Origin: Amycolatopsis sp. WQ 127309
GTDB taxonomy: Bacteria > Actinomycetota > Actinomycetes > Mycobacteriales > Pseudonocardiaceae
Length of the DNA: 64,000 nt
NCBI RefSeq assembly: GCF_023023025.1
Contig: NZ_CP095481.1
Span: 7,825,001-7,889,000 of the forward strand
Direction: 5' to 3'
The notes under the pieces are model-generated. The model made no database searches. It had not been told where the DNA came from and saw only the letters and a list, made by a program, of their open reading frames with translations. This document shows positions 34,013 through 42,137 of the stretch, one piece after another (position 1 is the first letter of the stretch; the number at the start of each line of letters is the position of its first letter). A program made the position numbers and the translations under genes.

Positions 34013-37000
34013 GTGACGTCCGAGGTACACCGCCGTGCCTTCCTCCAGCTGCTGGCCGTGGCCGGCGCCGGAACCGCCGTGCTGCCGGGAACCGCCGCGG
34101 CCGGCACGGGCTTTCCCCTGGTGGAGCGCGGGAAAGCCGCGACCATCGTGGTGGGTTCCGGGGATCGGCCGGGGGTGCGCCGCGTCGCCGGCGACCTCGC
34201 GGCCGACGTCGAGCGCGTCACGGGTGTGCGGCCCGCCGTCTCGATCGACGTCGTCCCCGCGCACGGGCCGGTGGTGCTGGTCGGCACCCTCGGCCACAGC
34301 CCGCTGGTCGACGACCTGGTCCGCGCGGGTCGCCTCGACGTCACCGGCGTCGCGGGCAAGTGGGAGACGTCGCTGAGCCAGGTCGTCGACGGGACGCTGG
34401 TGCTCACCGGCAGCGACCAGCGCGGCGTGATCTACGGCGTCTACGAGGTCTCGCGGCGCATCGGCGTCTCGCCGTGGTACTGGTGGGCCGACGTTCCGCC
34501 GCGGCGCAGCGCGGAGCTGCACCTGCCGGGCGAGCGGTTCAGCCTGGGCACGCCCCGCGTCAAGTACCGCGGGTTCTTCATCAACGACGAGAACCCGGCG
34601 CTCGGCACCTGGGCGCCGGCGTACTTCGGGCCGGGCAAGGCCCCGGGCTACCCGGGCGGCTTCACCCACGAGTTCTTCGCGAAGGTCTTCGAGACCATGC
34701 TGCGGTTACGGGCCAACTACCTGTGGCCGGCGGTCTGGGGCCGCGCGTTCGCCGAGGACGACCCGCTCAACCACGCGACGGCCAAGGAGTACGGCGTCGT
34801 CATGGGCACCTCGCACGAAGCGCCGATGATGCGCGGGATCGAGGAGTGGAACCGGCACGCGGTCGCCGCGGTCCGCGACGCGGCCGGCACCATCGTCACG
34901 CCCGGCCACGACCCGTACGGCGGCACGGGGGAGTGGAGCTTCCGCCGCAACGGCGAAGCGATCAAGGCCTACTGGGCCGACGGGATCCGCCGGATGGCCC
35001 GCGAGGACTTCGAAGGCGTCGTCACGCTCGGTATGCGCGGCAACGGCGACGTCAGCCTGCCCGACGGCGACGGAATCGAGCTGATGCGTGAGATCCTGGC
35101 CACCGAACGGGAGATCCTCGCGCGGGAGCTGACCACGGACGTCCCGCAGGTGTGGACGCTCTACAAGGAGGTCCAGCGCTACTGGGCGCAGGGCCTGCGG
35201 CCGGCCGACGACGTCATCGTCGTGTTCACCGACGACAACTGGGGCAACATCCGCAAGCACCCGGATCTCTCGTTGCCGCCGCATCCGGGCGGGTACGGGC
35301 TGTACTACCACTTCGACTACGTCGGCGGCGGCCGCAACTACAAGTGGGTCGACACCAGCCTCATCGCGAACACCTGGGAGCAGCTGAACCAGGCCGTCTC
35401 CTACGGCAACGACCGGCTGTGGGTCGTGAACGTCGGCGACCTGAAGGGCAACGAGCTGCCGCTGCAGTTCTTCCTCGACTACGCCTGGAATCCGTCGGCG
35501 CTGCCGGCGTCGCAACTGTCCACATGGGAGCGGAACTTCGCGGCGACGAACTTCGGGGCCGCGCCGGCGTCGGACATCGCGTCGGTGCTGCACGACTACG
35601 GGCGGCTGCAGTCGCGTCGCAAGCCGGAGCTGCTGAACCGGAAGATCACGCTCCAGGCCGACGGCACGATCGCGTACGACGACCAGGCGACGCCGTTCAG
35701 CCTGGTCAACTACCGCGAACTGGACACGGTCACCGACGAGTGGCAGGCGCTGGCCGCGCGTGCGTCGAAGATCTCTTCGCGACTGCCCGCGGTCTACCGC
35801 GACGCCTACTACGAGCTGGTGCTGTACGAGGTCGAGGCGACGGCGAACCTGTACGCGTTGCGGCGCGCCGAGTTCACGAACCTGCTGTACGCGGCGCAGG
35901 GTCGCGCGTCGGCGAACGCCCTGGCCGCCGTCACCGAGGCCCGGTTCGCCGACGACCTCGCGCTGGCGGCGAAGTACAACACCGGCATCGCGGGCGGCAA
36001 GTGGAACGGGTTCCAGACGCAGCCGCACATCGACTACGGCGACGTCGCGCGCTACGGCCCGAACGCGCCGTGGCAGCAGCCGGAGAAGGACAACGTCGCG
36101 CTGCCGGACGTCATCTTCCCGGCGGTGCAGCGGGTTTCCGTTCCCGCCGCCGCCGAGATGGGCGTGGCCGTCGACGGGTCCGAGCAGTGGTGGCCCGCGG
36201 CGCCGGGACGTCCGGTGCTGCCGGAGTTCAGCCCGTTCCAGAGCACGCCGGCGCAGTACGTCGACGTGTTCAACCGGGGGCGGACGCCGTTCCGCTGCAC
36301 CGTCACGGCCGGGGCGCCGTGGGTACGCGTCGAGCCGCGCGGCGGCCGGGTGGACGAGGAGCTGCGGATGACGGTGCGGATCGACTGGGCCCGGGCGCCG
36401 AAGGGCACCACGACGGTGCCGATCACGGTGTCGGGCGCCGGACGCTCGGTCGTCGTGGACGCCGTGGTCGTCAACCGCTCGCTCCCGGTGACGTGGCGGC
36501 ACGGGTTCGTCGAGGCCGGGGGACACGTCTCGATGGAGGCCGACCACGGCGACGCCGTGCCCGCGGCGGGCGTGTCGTGGCGGCGGATCCCGGACCTCGG
36601 CCGCACGGGCGCCGGGATGACGCCGTTCCCGGTGACGGCGCCGAGCCGGGCGGCAGGTACGGGCCCGCGGCTGGAGTACCGGATGACACTGTTCACGGCC
36701 GGGCCGTTGACGGTCTGGGCGTACCTTTCCCCGCGCAGCAACGTGCTGCAGGGCGACGGTCTGCGGTACGCGGTCTCACTGGACGACGCGGCCCCGCAGG
36801 TCGTCAACATCACGAAGGCGTCCGGCGCCGACGACACGACCATGAACCGCCAGTGGGAACGGACGACATCGGACAACGTCAACCTGACCTCGACGCGGCA
36901 CGTGGTCGCCGCACCGGGCCCGCACGTGCTGAAGCTCTGGATGATCGACCCGGCGGTGGTGGTGCAGAAGCTGGTGGTCGACACGGGCGGCCTGCGGCCG

Positions 37001-37042
37001 AGCTACCTCGGACCGCCGGAGAGCACGAGGCTGGGAAGGTGA
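34013..37042 (+). CDS. Exported GH115 glycoside hydrolase (xylan alpha-1,2-glucuronidase)
   Basis: A 1009-residue protein with a Tat-like leader (VHRRAFLQLLAVAGAG, cut near TAAAG). GH115 features include GVIYGVYEVSRRIGVSPWYW, KYRGFFINDENPAL, LRANYLWPAVWGRAF, VVFTDDNWGNIR and the C-terminal beta-rich domains. GH115 enzymes remove 4-O-methylglucuronic acid from xylan polymers, including internal positions. The start is GTG 34013 with AGGAGG seven bases upstream. Operon position after the sugar permeases fits extracellular debranching followed by uptake and GH3 cleavage. Confidence 0.9.
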   Translation: MTSEVHRRAFLQLLAVAGAGTAVLPGTAAAGTGFPLVERGKAATIVVGSGDRPGVRRVAGDLAADVERVTGVRPAVSIDVVPAHGPVVLVGTLGHSPLVDDLVRAGRLDVTGVAGKWETSLSQVVDGTLVLTGSDQRGVIYGVYEVSRRIGVSPWYWWADVPPRRSAELHLPGERFSLGTPRVKYRGFFINDENPALGTWAPAYFGPGKAPGYPGGFTHEFFAKVFETMLRLRANYLWPAVWGRAFAEDDPLNHATAKEYGVVMGTSHEAPMMRGIEEWNRHAVAAVRDAAGTIVTPGHDPYGGTGEWSFRRNGEAIKAYWADGIRRMAREDFEGVVTLGMRGNGDVSLPDGDGIELMREILATEREILARELTTDVPQVWTLYKEVQRYWAQGLRPADDVIVVFTDDNWGNIRKHPDLSLPPHPGGYGLYYHFDYVGGGRNYKWVDTSLIANTWEQLNQAVSYGNDRLWVVNVGDLKGNELPLQFFLDYAWNPSALPASQLSTWERNFAATNFGAAPASDIASVLHDYGRLQSRRKPELLNRKITLQADGTIAYDDQATPFSLVNYRELDTVTDEWQALAARASKISSRLPAVYRDAYYELVLYEVEATANLYALRRAEFTNLLYAAQGRASANALAAVTEARFADDLALAAKYNTGIAGGKWNGFQTQPHIDYGDVARYGPNAPWQQPEKDNVALPDVIFPAVQRVSVPAAAEMGVAVDGSEQWWPAAPGRPVLPEFSPFQSTPAQYVDVFNRGRTPFRCTVTAGAPWVRVEPRGGRVDEELRMTVRIDWARAPKGTTTVPITVSGAGRSVVVDAVVVNRSLPVTWRHGFVEAGGHVSMEADHGDAVPAAGVSWRRIPDLGRTGAGMTPFPVTAPSRAAGTGPRLEYRMTLFTAGPLTVWAYLSPRSNVLQGDGLRYAVSLDDAAPQVVNITKASGADDTTMNRQWERTTSDNVNLTSTRHVVAAPGPHVLKLWMIDPAVVVQKLVVDTGGLRPSYLGPPESTRLGR

Positions 37043-37076
37043 CCGGCGGCCGTGCTGCCTTCCGGCTCCCTCCCGG

Positions 37077-38135
37077 TTATCTCGGTGCGGGGATCACGTG
37101 CTCCGCCGGGGCCGCGGTGCTGTGGCGGACCACCAGGCTCGTCGCCAGTTCCAGCCGTCTCGCTTCCGGGGCCATGCCGCGGGCCAGTGCGATCGCCAGC
37201 CGGGCGCCCGCCGCCGCCATTTCCTGCAGGGGCTGGCGGATCGTCGTCAGCTCCGGGGTCAGCCACCTGGCCACCGGGAGGTCGTCGAAGCCGACCACGC
37301 TCAGGTCGGCGGGGATCTTCAGGCCCGCGTCGCGGGCTGCCTCGTACACGCCCAGGGCCTGCAGGTCGCTGCCGGCGAAGACCGCCGTCGGGCGGTCGGG
37401 GAGGGTGAGCAGTGATGCCAGCTCGCGGTAGCCCGACCGGACGTGGAAGTCGCCCCGGCGGACCAGGGCCGGGTCGAACGCCAGGCCCGCCGTCTCCAGT
37501 GCCGTGCGGTAACCGTCGATCCGGGCGCGGCTGCACAGCACGCCGTCCGGGCCGCCGATCATCGCGATCCGGCGGTGGCCCAGCTCCACCAGGTGCCGGG
37601 TCGCGGTCAGCCCGCCCTGCCAGTTCGTCGCCCCGATCGAGGGCGTCTCCGGGCCGGGCGCGCCGGCGGGGTCGACGATCACCAGCGGGATGTCCCGCGC
37701 GCGCAGTTTCGCCAGCTGCCCGCTCGTGAAGTCGGAACACACCGAAACGATGCCGACCGGCCGCCGGGCGAGCACGCTTTCCAGCCAGCTCTGCCCCGGC
37801 GTGTGCCGCCCCGACGATTCCGCCAGCACGACCGCCATTCCGTTTTCGCGGGCGACGTACTCGACCCCGCGGATGATTTCGAGCGCCCACGTGCTTTCGA
37901 GTTCGTGGAACATCAGTTCCAGCAGCCGGGAACGGCGGGAACGCTCGTCGGCGCGCCGCCGGTAACCGTATTTCCCGATGACGGCTTCGACGCGGGCGCG
38001 CGTGCTTTCGGCGACGTCCGGACGTCCGTTCAGCACCTTCGAAACGGTCGGCACGGAAACGCCGGTCTCGGCGGCGATCCGGGCGATGGTGACCCGCGAC
38101 GCTGCGGGTTCGAGATCGTCGGATTTCACTGGCAT
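37077..38135 (-). CDS. LacI-family regulator, probable xylan/xylose repressor
   Basis: A 352-residue regulator with head VTIARIAAETGVSVPTVSKV and a complete effector-binding domain (SVVGFDDLPVARWLTPELTT). The linker RRRADERSRRSRLLELMFHE is that of the actinobacterial group that controls xylan genes. It is convergent with GH115 and divergent from a promoter carrying a CGAAA-C-TTTCG dyad, its likely operator, which now leads only to a gene remnant. Confidence 0.9.
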   Translation of the reverse strand: MPVKSDDLEPAASRVTIARIAAETGVSVPTVSKVLNGRPDVAESTRARVEAVIGKYGYRRRADERSRRSRLLELMFHELESTWALEIIRGVEYVARENGMAVVLAESSGRHTPGQSWLESVLARRPVGIVSVCSDFTSGQLAKLRARDIPLVIVDPAGAPGPETPSIGATNWQGGLTATRHLVELGHRRIAMIGGPDGVLCSRARIDGYRTALETAGLAFDPALVRRGDFHVRSGYRELASLLTLPDRPTAVFAGSDLQALGVYEAARDAGLKIPADLSVVGFDDLPVARWLTPELTTIRQPLQEMAAAGARLAIALARGMAPEARRLELATSLVVRHSTAAPAEHVIPAPR

Positions 38136-38175
38136 GACGGGGATTCTAGGTCATCGGGCGCGGAATGGACACGCC

Positions 38176-38237
38176 CGAAACTTTCGAGCATTGCTCCGAA
38201 AGGTACCTTGACCGCCACCGACGGCGGCTCCTATCGT
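38176..38237 (+). promoter_or_regulatory. Promoter with LacI-type operator, now driving a remnant
   Basis: An 11-base dyad CGAAACTTTCG (38176-38186), a -35 box TTGACC (38208-38213) and a -10 box TATCGT (38232-38237), 18-base spacing. The GAAA/TTTC dyad is the form used by actinobacterial xylan repressors. A good ribosome site (GTCAGGAG) and ATG 38270 follow. Confidence 0.6.
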
Positions 38238-38269
38238 CGAATCTCCCTATTTCCCCGAGGAGTCAGGAG

Positions 38270-38434
38270 ATGGTGCACGCAATTCCGGTCGAACGCGCCC
38301 TGGTGGCGCTCGTCCTGTCCTCGCTCGGAATCCGACAACGTGACGCCGGAGAACGAGAGGAAATGGGGCACGGGCCAGACGGTACGCGGGCAGGCCGAAA
38401 GCCGAAGACGGACTACGCGCGCGTCAACCCGTGA
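38270..38434 (+). pseudogene. Probable remnant of a secreted GH10 endo-xylanase
   Basis: After a promoter and ribosome site, ATG 38270 begins MVHAIPVERALVALVLSSLG, like the start of a secretion signal. From base 38328, one frame over, the sequence reads ESDNVTPENERKWGT and then VRGQ, strikingly like the GH10 signature EFNxVTPENEMKWxxxEPxRGQ. The roughly 50 residues that normally separate signal peptide and this motif are missing and the rest of the enzyme is absent. The continuous 54-codon ORF ends at 38434, overlapping the deacetylase end. A GH10 gene fits the neighbouring LacI and GH115; an unrelated small peptide remains possible. Confidence 0.5.
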
Positions 38435-38969
38435 CCGCGGCCGCGCGCAGGCCCCGGGAAGCGAGCGCGGCCAGGATGCGGGGGACGGCGGCGACCGTCG
38501 ACGCGTAACCGCCGTCGTGCATCAGGATGATCCCGCCCGGCTCGACCGCGGCTGCGGTGTCGACGATCTCGCCGGTCGAAACCCCGGCCCAGTCGCGGGT
38601 GTCGATCGTCCACAGGACCTCGGTGAGCCCGTGCCCGGCGATCGTGGCCGCCACCGAAGCGTCCGTGTCGCCGTACGGCGGGCGGAACAGCCGCGGCCGG
38701 GTGCCGGTGATCCCGGCCAGGAGGTCCTGCGTGCGCGCCACCTCCAGCTCCCGGGCCGCGGGGGAGAGCGACGGCAGCCGCGGGTGGGTCCAGCTGTGGT
38801 TGCCGATGGTGTGCCCGGCCGCCGCGATCGCCCGGACCAGGTCCGGGTGATCGACGGCGTGCGTCCCCTGGAGGAAGAACGTCGCCGGCGCGTCGCCCAG
38901 TGCGGCGAGCAGCGCCGGCGTCGTCTCCGGGTGGGGGCCGTCGTCGAAGGTCAGGGCGACCGTGTCCAT
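38424..38969 (-). CDS. Polysaccharide deacetylase (NodB/CE4 family)
   Basis: A compact 181-residue NodB domain. All five catalytic motifs are visible: TFDDGPHPETTP, HTIGNHSWTHPRL (metal His pair), RPPYGDTD, LWTIDTRDW and GIILMHDGG. It removes N- or O-acetyl groups from peptidoglycan, chitin or xylan. No signal peptide is obvious from ATG 38969 (MDTVALTF), so localisation is unclear; an upstream GTG adds only a few residues. Acetyl-xylan activity is possible given the neighbours, but unproven. Confidence 0.85.
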   Translation of the reverse strand: MDTVALTFDDGPHPETTPALLAALGDAPATFFLQGTHAVDHPDLVRAIAAAGHTIGNHSWTHPRLPSLSPAARELEVARTQDLLAGITGTRPRLFRPPYGDTDASVAATIAGHGLTEVLWTIDTRDWAGVSTGEIVDTAAAVEPGGIILMHDGGYASTVAAVPRILAALASRGLRAAAVTG

Positions 38970-39022
38970 CCGTTCACGGTCCACCCCGCCCGCGACGACC
39001 GGCAAGGAGTTTCGGCGGGCTT

Positions 39023-39958
39023 TCAGCGCGCCATGGCGGCGAGGCGCTTGGCCGTCGGCCAGCGGACCTGCCAGGCCCAGCCGAGCTTCTCGAACGCCCA
39101 GATCACCCGGGCGGAGATGTCGATCTGGCCGCGCTGCACGCCGTGGCGGGCCGACGTCGGGTCCGCGTGGTGGGAGTTGTGCCAGGACTCGCCCATCGAC
39201 AGGATCGCCAGCGGCCAGAAGTTCGCCGAGCGGTCCCGGCTCGCGAACGGCCGTTCGCCGATCATGTGGCAGATCGAGTTCACCGACCACGTCACGTGGT
39301 GCTGGAAGGAGATCCGGGCCAGCCCGGCCCACAGGAACGCGGTCAGCGCGCCCCACCACGACAGCGTGATCAGGCCGCCGAGCAGCGCCGGGAGCAGCAG
39401 GCTCGTCACCACCCACACCGGGAAGAGGCGGTCGACGACGCGGATGTCGCGGTCGGCGGCCAGGTCGGGGGCGAACCGCTCGATGTTGGTCTTGTCGCGG
39501 CCGAAGAGCCAGCCCATGTGCGCGTGCCAGAAGCCGCGGGCCAGCGCGACCGGGGACGTGCCGAACAGCCACGGGGAGTGCGGGTCGCCCTCGCGGTCGG
39601 AGAAGGCGTGGTGGCGGCGGTGGTCGGCCACCCAGGTGATCACGGGGCCCTGGGCGGCGAGGCCGCCGGCGATGGCGAGCGCGATGCGCAGCGCCCGCTT
39701 CGCCCGGAACGCTCCGTGCGTGAAGTAGCGGTGGTAGCCGATGGTGATCCCGAGCGTCGAGACGACGAAGAAGCCGCCGCCGATCGCCAGGTCCAGCCAG
39801 CTGACGCCCCAGCCCCAGAACACCGGGACCGCCGCGGCGAGCGCGAGGAACGGGATGAGGAGGAAGGCGCGGATGGTGAGCAGCTCGGGGATGGTCTGCT
39901 TGCCGGAGAGGACCGGCTTCGGGGCAGGTCGGGGTTTCACCGGGGTGGGTGAGGTCAT
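39023..39958 (-). CDS. Membrane acyl-CoA/acyl-lipid delta-9 desaturase
   Basis: A 311-residue integral membrane di-iron enzyme. The three histidine boxes are GYHRYFTHG (about residue 75), VADHRRHHAFSD (about 112) and WHNSHHADP (about 258), separated by hydrophobic pairs. It introduces the cis double bond of oleate-type acids, probably with external electron donors. The start is ATG 39958; a long in-frame Arg/Pro-rich extension upstream is rejected. It may feed the 10-methylstearate pair encoded 1 kb away. The 281 bases upstream contain no recognisable gene. Confidence 0.9.
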   Translation of the reverse strand: MTSPTPVKPRPAPKPVLSGKQTIPELLTIRAFLLIPFLALAAAVPVFWGWGVSWLDLAIGGGFFVVSTLGITIGYHRYFTHGAFRAKRALRIALAIAGGLAAQGPVITWVADHRRHHAFSDREGDPHSPWLFGTSPVALARGFWHAHMGWLFGRDKTNIERFAPDLAADRDIRVVDRLFPVWVVTSLLLPALLGGLITLSWWGALTAFLWAGLARISFQHHVTWSVNSICHMIGERPFASRDRSANFWPLAILSMGESWHNSHHADPTSARHGVQRGQIDISARVIWAFEKLGWAWQVRWPTAKRLAAMAR

Positions 39959-40239
39959 GCACCACTCGTTTCGAGGTCTTCGCCACGCGCGGAGGGGGTC
40001 CTGCGCGGGAGGCCGGGGACGCGGGACACCCGGCTCGATCAGCTGTGTACGCGCGGCCCGCCGCACGGTCGCCGCTCCTGCCGGCGCCCGGCCGTCAAGG
40101 GCCGAGGGACGGGAGTGTGCCCGGCACTGCGCCGGCCTACGAGGTGCTCCCGTGCTTCCGAGGCTACCTGAGCCGCGTGTGAGCCCGCTGTGTGGCGAAC
40201 GAGCGGACCTGGGGCGCACCGGCGCAGTACGGTGGGCGG

Positions 40240-40467
40240 ATGGCAGAACGAGCAGGTGGACCCGCCCTGGACCCGACCCTCTCCGAATGGCTCAAGGCCC
40301 GCGACGAGACCCACCGGCACCTCGGCACCGCCGAGGTCACCGTCGACGCCGGCTGGACCCAGCGCCTGGCCGACCTGCTGGCCACCGAGCAGTCCTGGCA
40401 GGCCCAGTACACCGAGCTCGTCGCCCTCGGCACCCCCGGCCGCCGGTTCCCGACGTCCAACCGCTGA
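40240..40467 (+). CDS. Small hypothetical protein
   Basis: A 75-residue soluble, mostly helical protein (LDPTLSEWLKARDETHRHLG; WTQRLADLLATEQSWQAQYT). I do not recognise the family. The amino-acid pattern is protein-like and third-base GC is high, supporting a real gene. A further in-frame ATG at 40192 exists but lacks support. It is convergent with the cold-shock gene; the two share the hairpin at 40501-40535. Confidence 0.55.
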   Translation: MAERAGGPALDPTLSEWLKARDETHRHLGTAEVTVDAGWTQRLADLLATEQSWQAQYTELVALGTPGRRFPTSNR

Positions 40468-40500
40468 CGGCGTCCGACCCCGGAGAGCCCCGGAAAAAGG

Positions 40501-40535
40501 GGAATGCCCCCGCCCCGAGGGGGCGAGGGCATTCC
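40501..40535. terminator. Bidirectional terminator
   Basis: Inverted repeat with 16-base arms, GGAATGCCCCCGCCCC / GGGGCGAGGGCATTCC, one mismatch, 3-base loop, preceded by AAAAAGG. It lies between the stops of the small protein and the cold-shock gene. Confidence 0.85.
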
Positions 40536-40548
40536 AATGTCGCGTGGT

Positions 40549-40752
40549 TCAGATGACGCTGACCCGCTGGGCCTGGGGGCCCTTCTGGCCCTGCCCGATC
40601 TCGAACTCCACACGCTGGCCCTCGTCGAGCGACTTGAAGCCGGTGCCCTGGATCTCGGAGTAGTGGACGAACACGTCCGGACCCCCGCCATCCTGAGCGA
40701 TGAAGCCGAAGCCCTTTTCACCGTTGAACCACTTGACACTGCCCTGAGCCAT
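40549..40752 (-). CDS. cspA: Cold-shock domain protein
   Basis: A 67-residue single-stranded nucleic-acid-binding protein. RNP1 is EKGFGFIAQ and RNP2 is DVFVHYSEI; it begins [11 protein letters not shown]. The start is ATG 40752; an ATG two codons upstream is less likely by family comparison. It acts as an RNA chaperone in the cytoplasm. The roughly 100-base leader upstream may carry thermoregulatory structure, as in other csp genes, but nothing specific was identified. Confidence 0.95.
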   Translation of the reverse strand: MAQGSVKWFNGEKGFGFIAQDGGGPDVFVHYSEIQGTGFKSLDEGQRVEFEIGQGQKGPQAQRVSVI

Positions 40753-40851
40753 ACCCATACCTACTTCTCATCAGTGAGCCTGGCCGCCCCGTTCGGACGC
40801 CCGGTCTCGTGACCATCCTCGCAGAAGTGCGCGCGAGAGGCACGCCCGGTC

Positions 40852-42117
40852 TCAAACACCCCAGTCGGGCCGCAGCGGCATCCCCATTCCGCCCTGGTTG
40901 TCGGTGCGCACGCCGAGGATCTGGTGCAGCTCGATCTCCCGCCGTTCGAACGCCAGCCGGCAGGCCGCGAGGTAGAGCGCCCACACCCGGCTCCGGCCCG
41001 CCCCGGCCTCGGCGACGGCCTCGTCCCAGTGCTCGTCGAGGTTGGCGCACCAGCCGGCCAGGGTGGTCGCGTAGTGCTCGCGGAGGTTCTCCGAGTGCCG
41101 CACCTCCAGGCCGCTGTCGTGCATGGCCGTCATCAGCTCGCCGGGGGCCTCCAGCTCGCCGTCCGGGAAGACGTAGCGGTCGATGAAGCCGCGGGAGCGG
41201 TGCGCGACGCTCGAGTCCGGGTTGGTGATGCAGTGGTTGAGCAGCCGGCCGTGCGGCTTCAGCTTGGCGGCCAGGAAGCGGAAGTAGCCGGGCACGTTGC
41301 GGGCGCCGATGTGCTCGGTCAGGCCGATCGACGAGATCGCGTCGAACCCGGTTTCGGTGACGTCCCGGTAGTCGAGGTGCCGGATCTCGGCGCGGTCGGC
41401 CAGGCCGAGGGCGACGATGTTCTTCTGCGCCCACTGCGCCTGTTCACGCGAAAGTGTGACCCCGAGCGCCTCGACGCCGTAGTGGCGGACGGCGTGCGCG
41501 ACCATGCCGCCCCAGCCGCAGCCGACGTCGAGCAGCTTCATGCCGGGCTTGAGGCCGAGCTTGCGGCAGACCAGGTCGAACTTGTGCTCCTGGGCCTGCT
41601 CCAGCGTGGCGCCGTCCTCGGGGAACACGGCGCAGGTGTAGGCCATCGACGGCCCGAGGACCAGCTCGTAGAACCGGTTGGAGACGTCGTAGTGGTTCGA
41701 GATCGCGCTGCTGTCGCGCTCCTTCGAGTGCCGCAGGCCGGACAGGCTCCGCCGGAACCGGCCGGGCAGCTCCTCGGCGGGCGGCTCGACGCGGCGCAGG
41801 TGGGCGGGCCCGAGCTTGCGCAGCAGCCAGACGCGGTCGGCCGGGGTCAGCTGGTCGACCTGGGCCGCCAGCGCGTGCAGCGCCGTGTAGAGGTCGCCCT
41901 TGACGTCGATGGCGCCGGCGACGTAGGCGCGGGCCAGGCCGAGGTCACCGGGGGAGGAGATCAGGTAGTCCAGCGCGAGCGGCGAGCGGACCTCGATGGC
42001 CACCGGCGCGTCGGCCGGGCCGGTGCCGGTGCCGTCGTAGGCGGTGATGGACACCGTGGAGCTGGGGCCGAGCAGGCGTGCGAAGACATCGCCGACCGGG
42101 ATGGTTGCCTTGGTCAC
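40852..42117 (-). CDS. tmsB: SAM-dependent fatty-acyl methyltransferase, CFA-synthase family (TmsB/BfaB-like)
   Basis: A 421-residue enzyme that transfers a methyl carbon to the double bond of phospholipid oleoyl chains. The SAM site is KLLDVGCGWGGMVAHAV (about residue 197), with SISNHYDVSNRFYELVLG-like SAISNHYDVSNRFYELVL before it and SIGLTEHIGARNVPGYF after it. The start is GTG 42117 preceded by AAAGGA. Upstream and 20 bases away is an FAD-dependent oxidoreductase, the pairing known from TmsB/TmsA and mycobacterial UfaA1/Rv0449c that produces 10-methylene then 10-methylstearic (tuberculostearic) acid. The function is inferred from that pairing. Confidence 0.85.
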   Translation of the reverse strand: MTKATIPVGDVFARLLGPSSTVSITAYDGTGTGPADAPVAIEVRSPLALDYLISSPGDLGLARAYVAGAIDVKGDLYTALHALAAQVDQLTPADRVWLLRKLGPAHLRRVEPPAEELPGRFRRSLSGLRHSKERDSSAISNHYDVSNRFYELVLGPSMAYTCAVFPEDGATLEQAQEHKFDLVCRKLGLKPGMKLLDVGCGWGGMVAHAVRHYGVEALGVTLSREQAQWAQKNIVALGLADRAEIRHLDYRDVTETGFDAISSIGLTEHIGARNVPGYFRFLAAKLKPHGRLLNHCITNPDSSVAHRSRGFIDRYVFPDGELEAPGELMTAMHDSGLEVRHSENLREHYATTLAGWCANLDEHWDEAVAEAGAGRSRVWALYLAACRLAFERREIELHQILGVRTDNQGGMGMPLRPDWGV

Positions 42118-42137
42118 GTTCGTTCCTTTCAGGGCGT

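Noticed and set aside
39958..40219. N-terminal extension of the desaturase
   Set aside because: Arg/Pro-rich, no similarity to desaturases, and similarity starts cleanly at ATG 39958.
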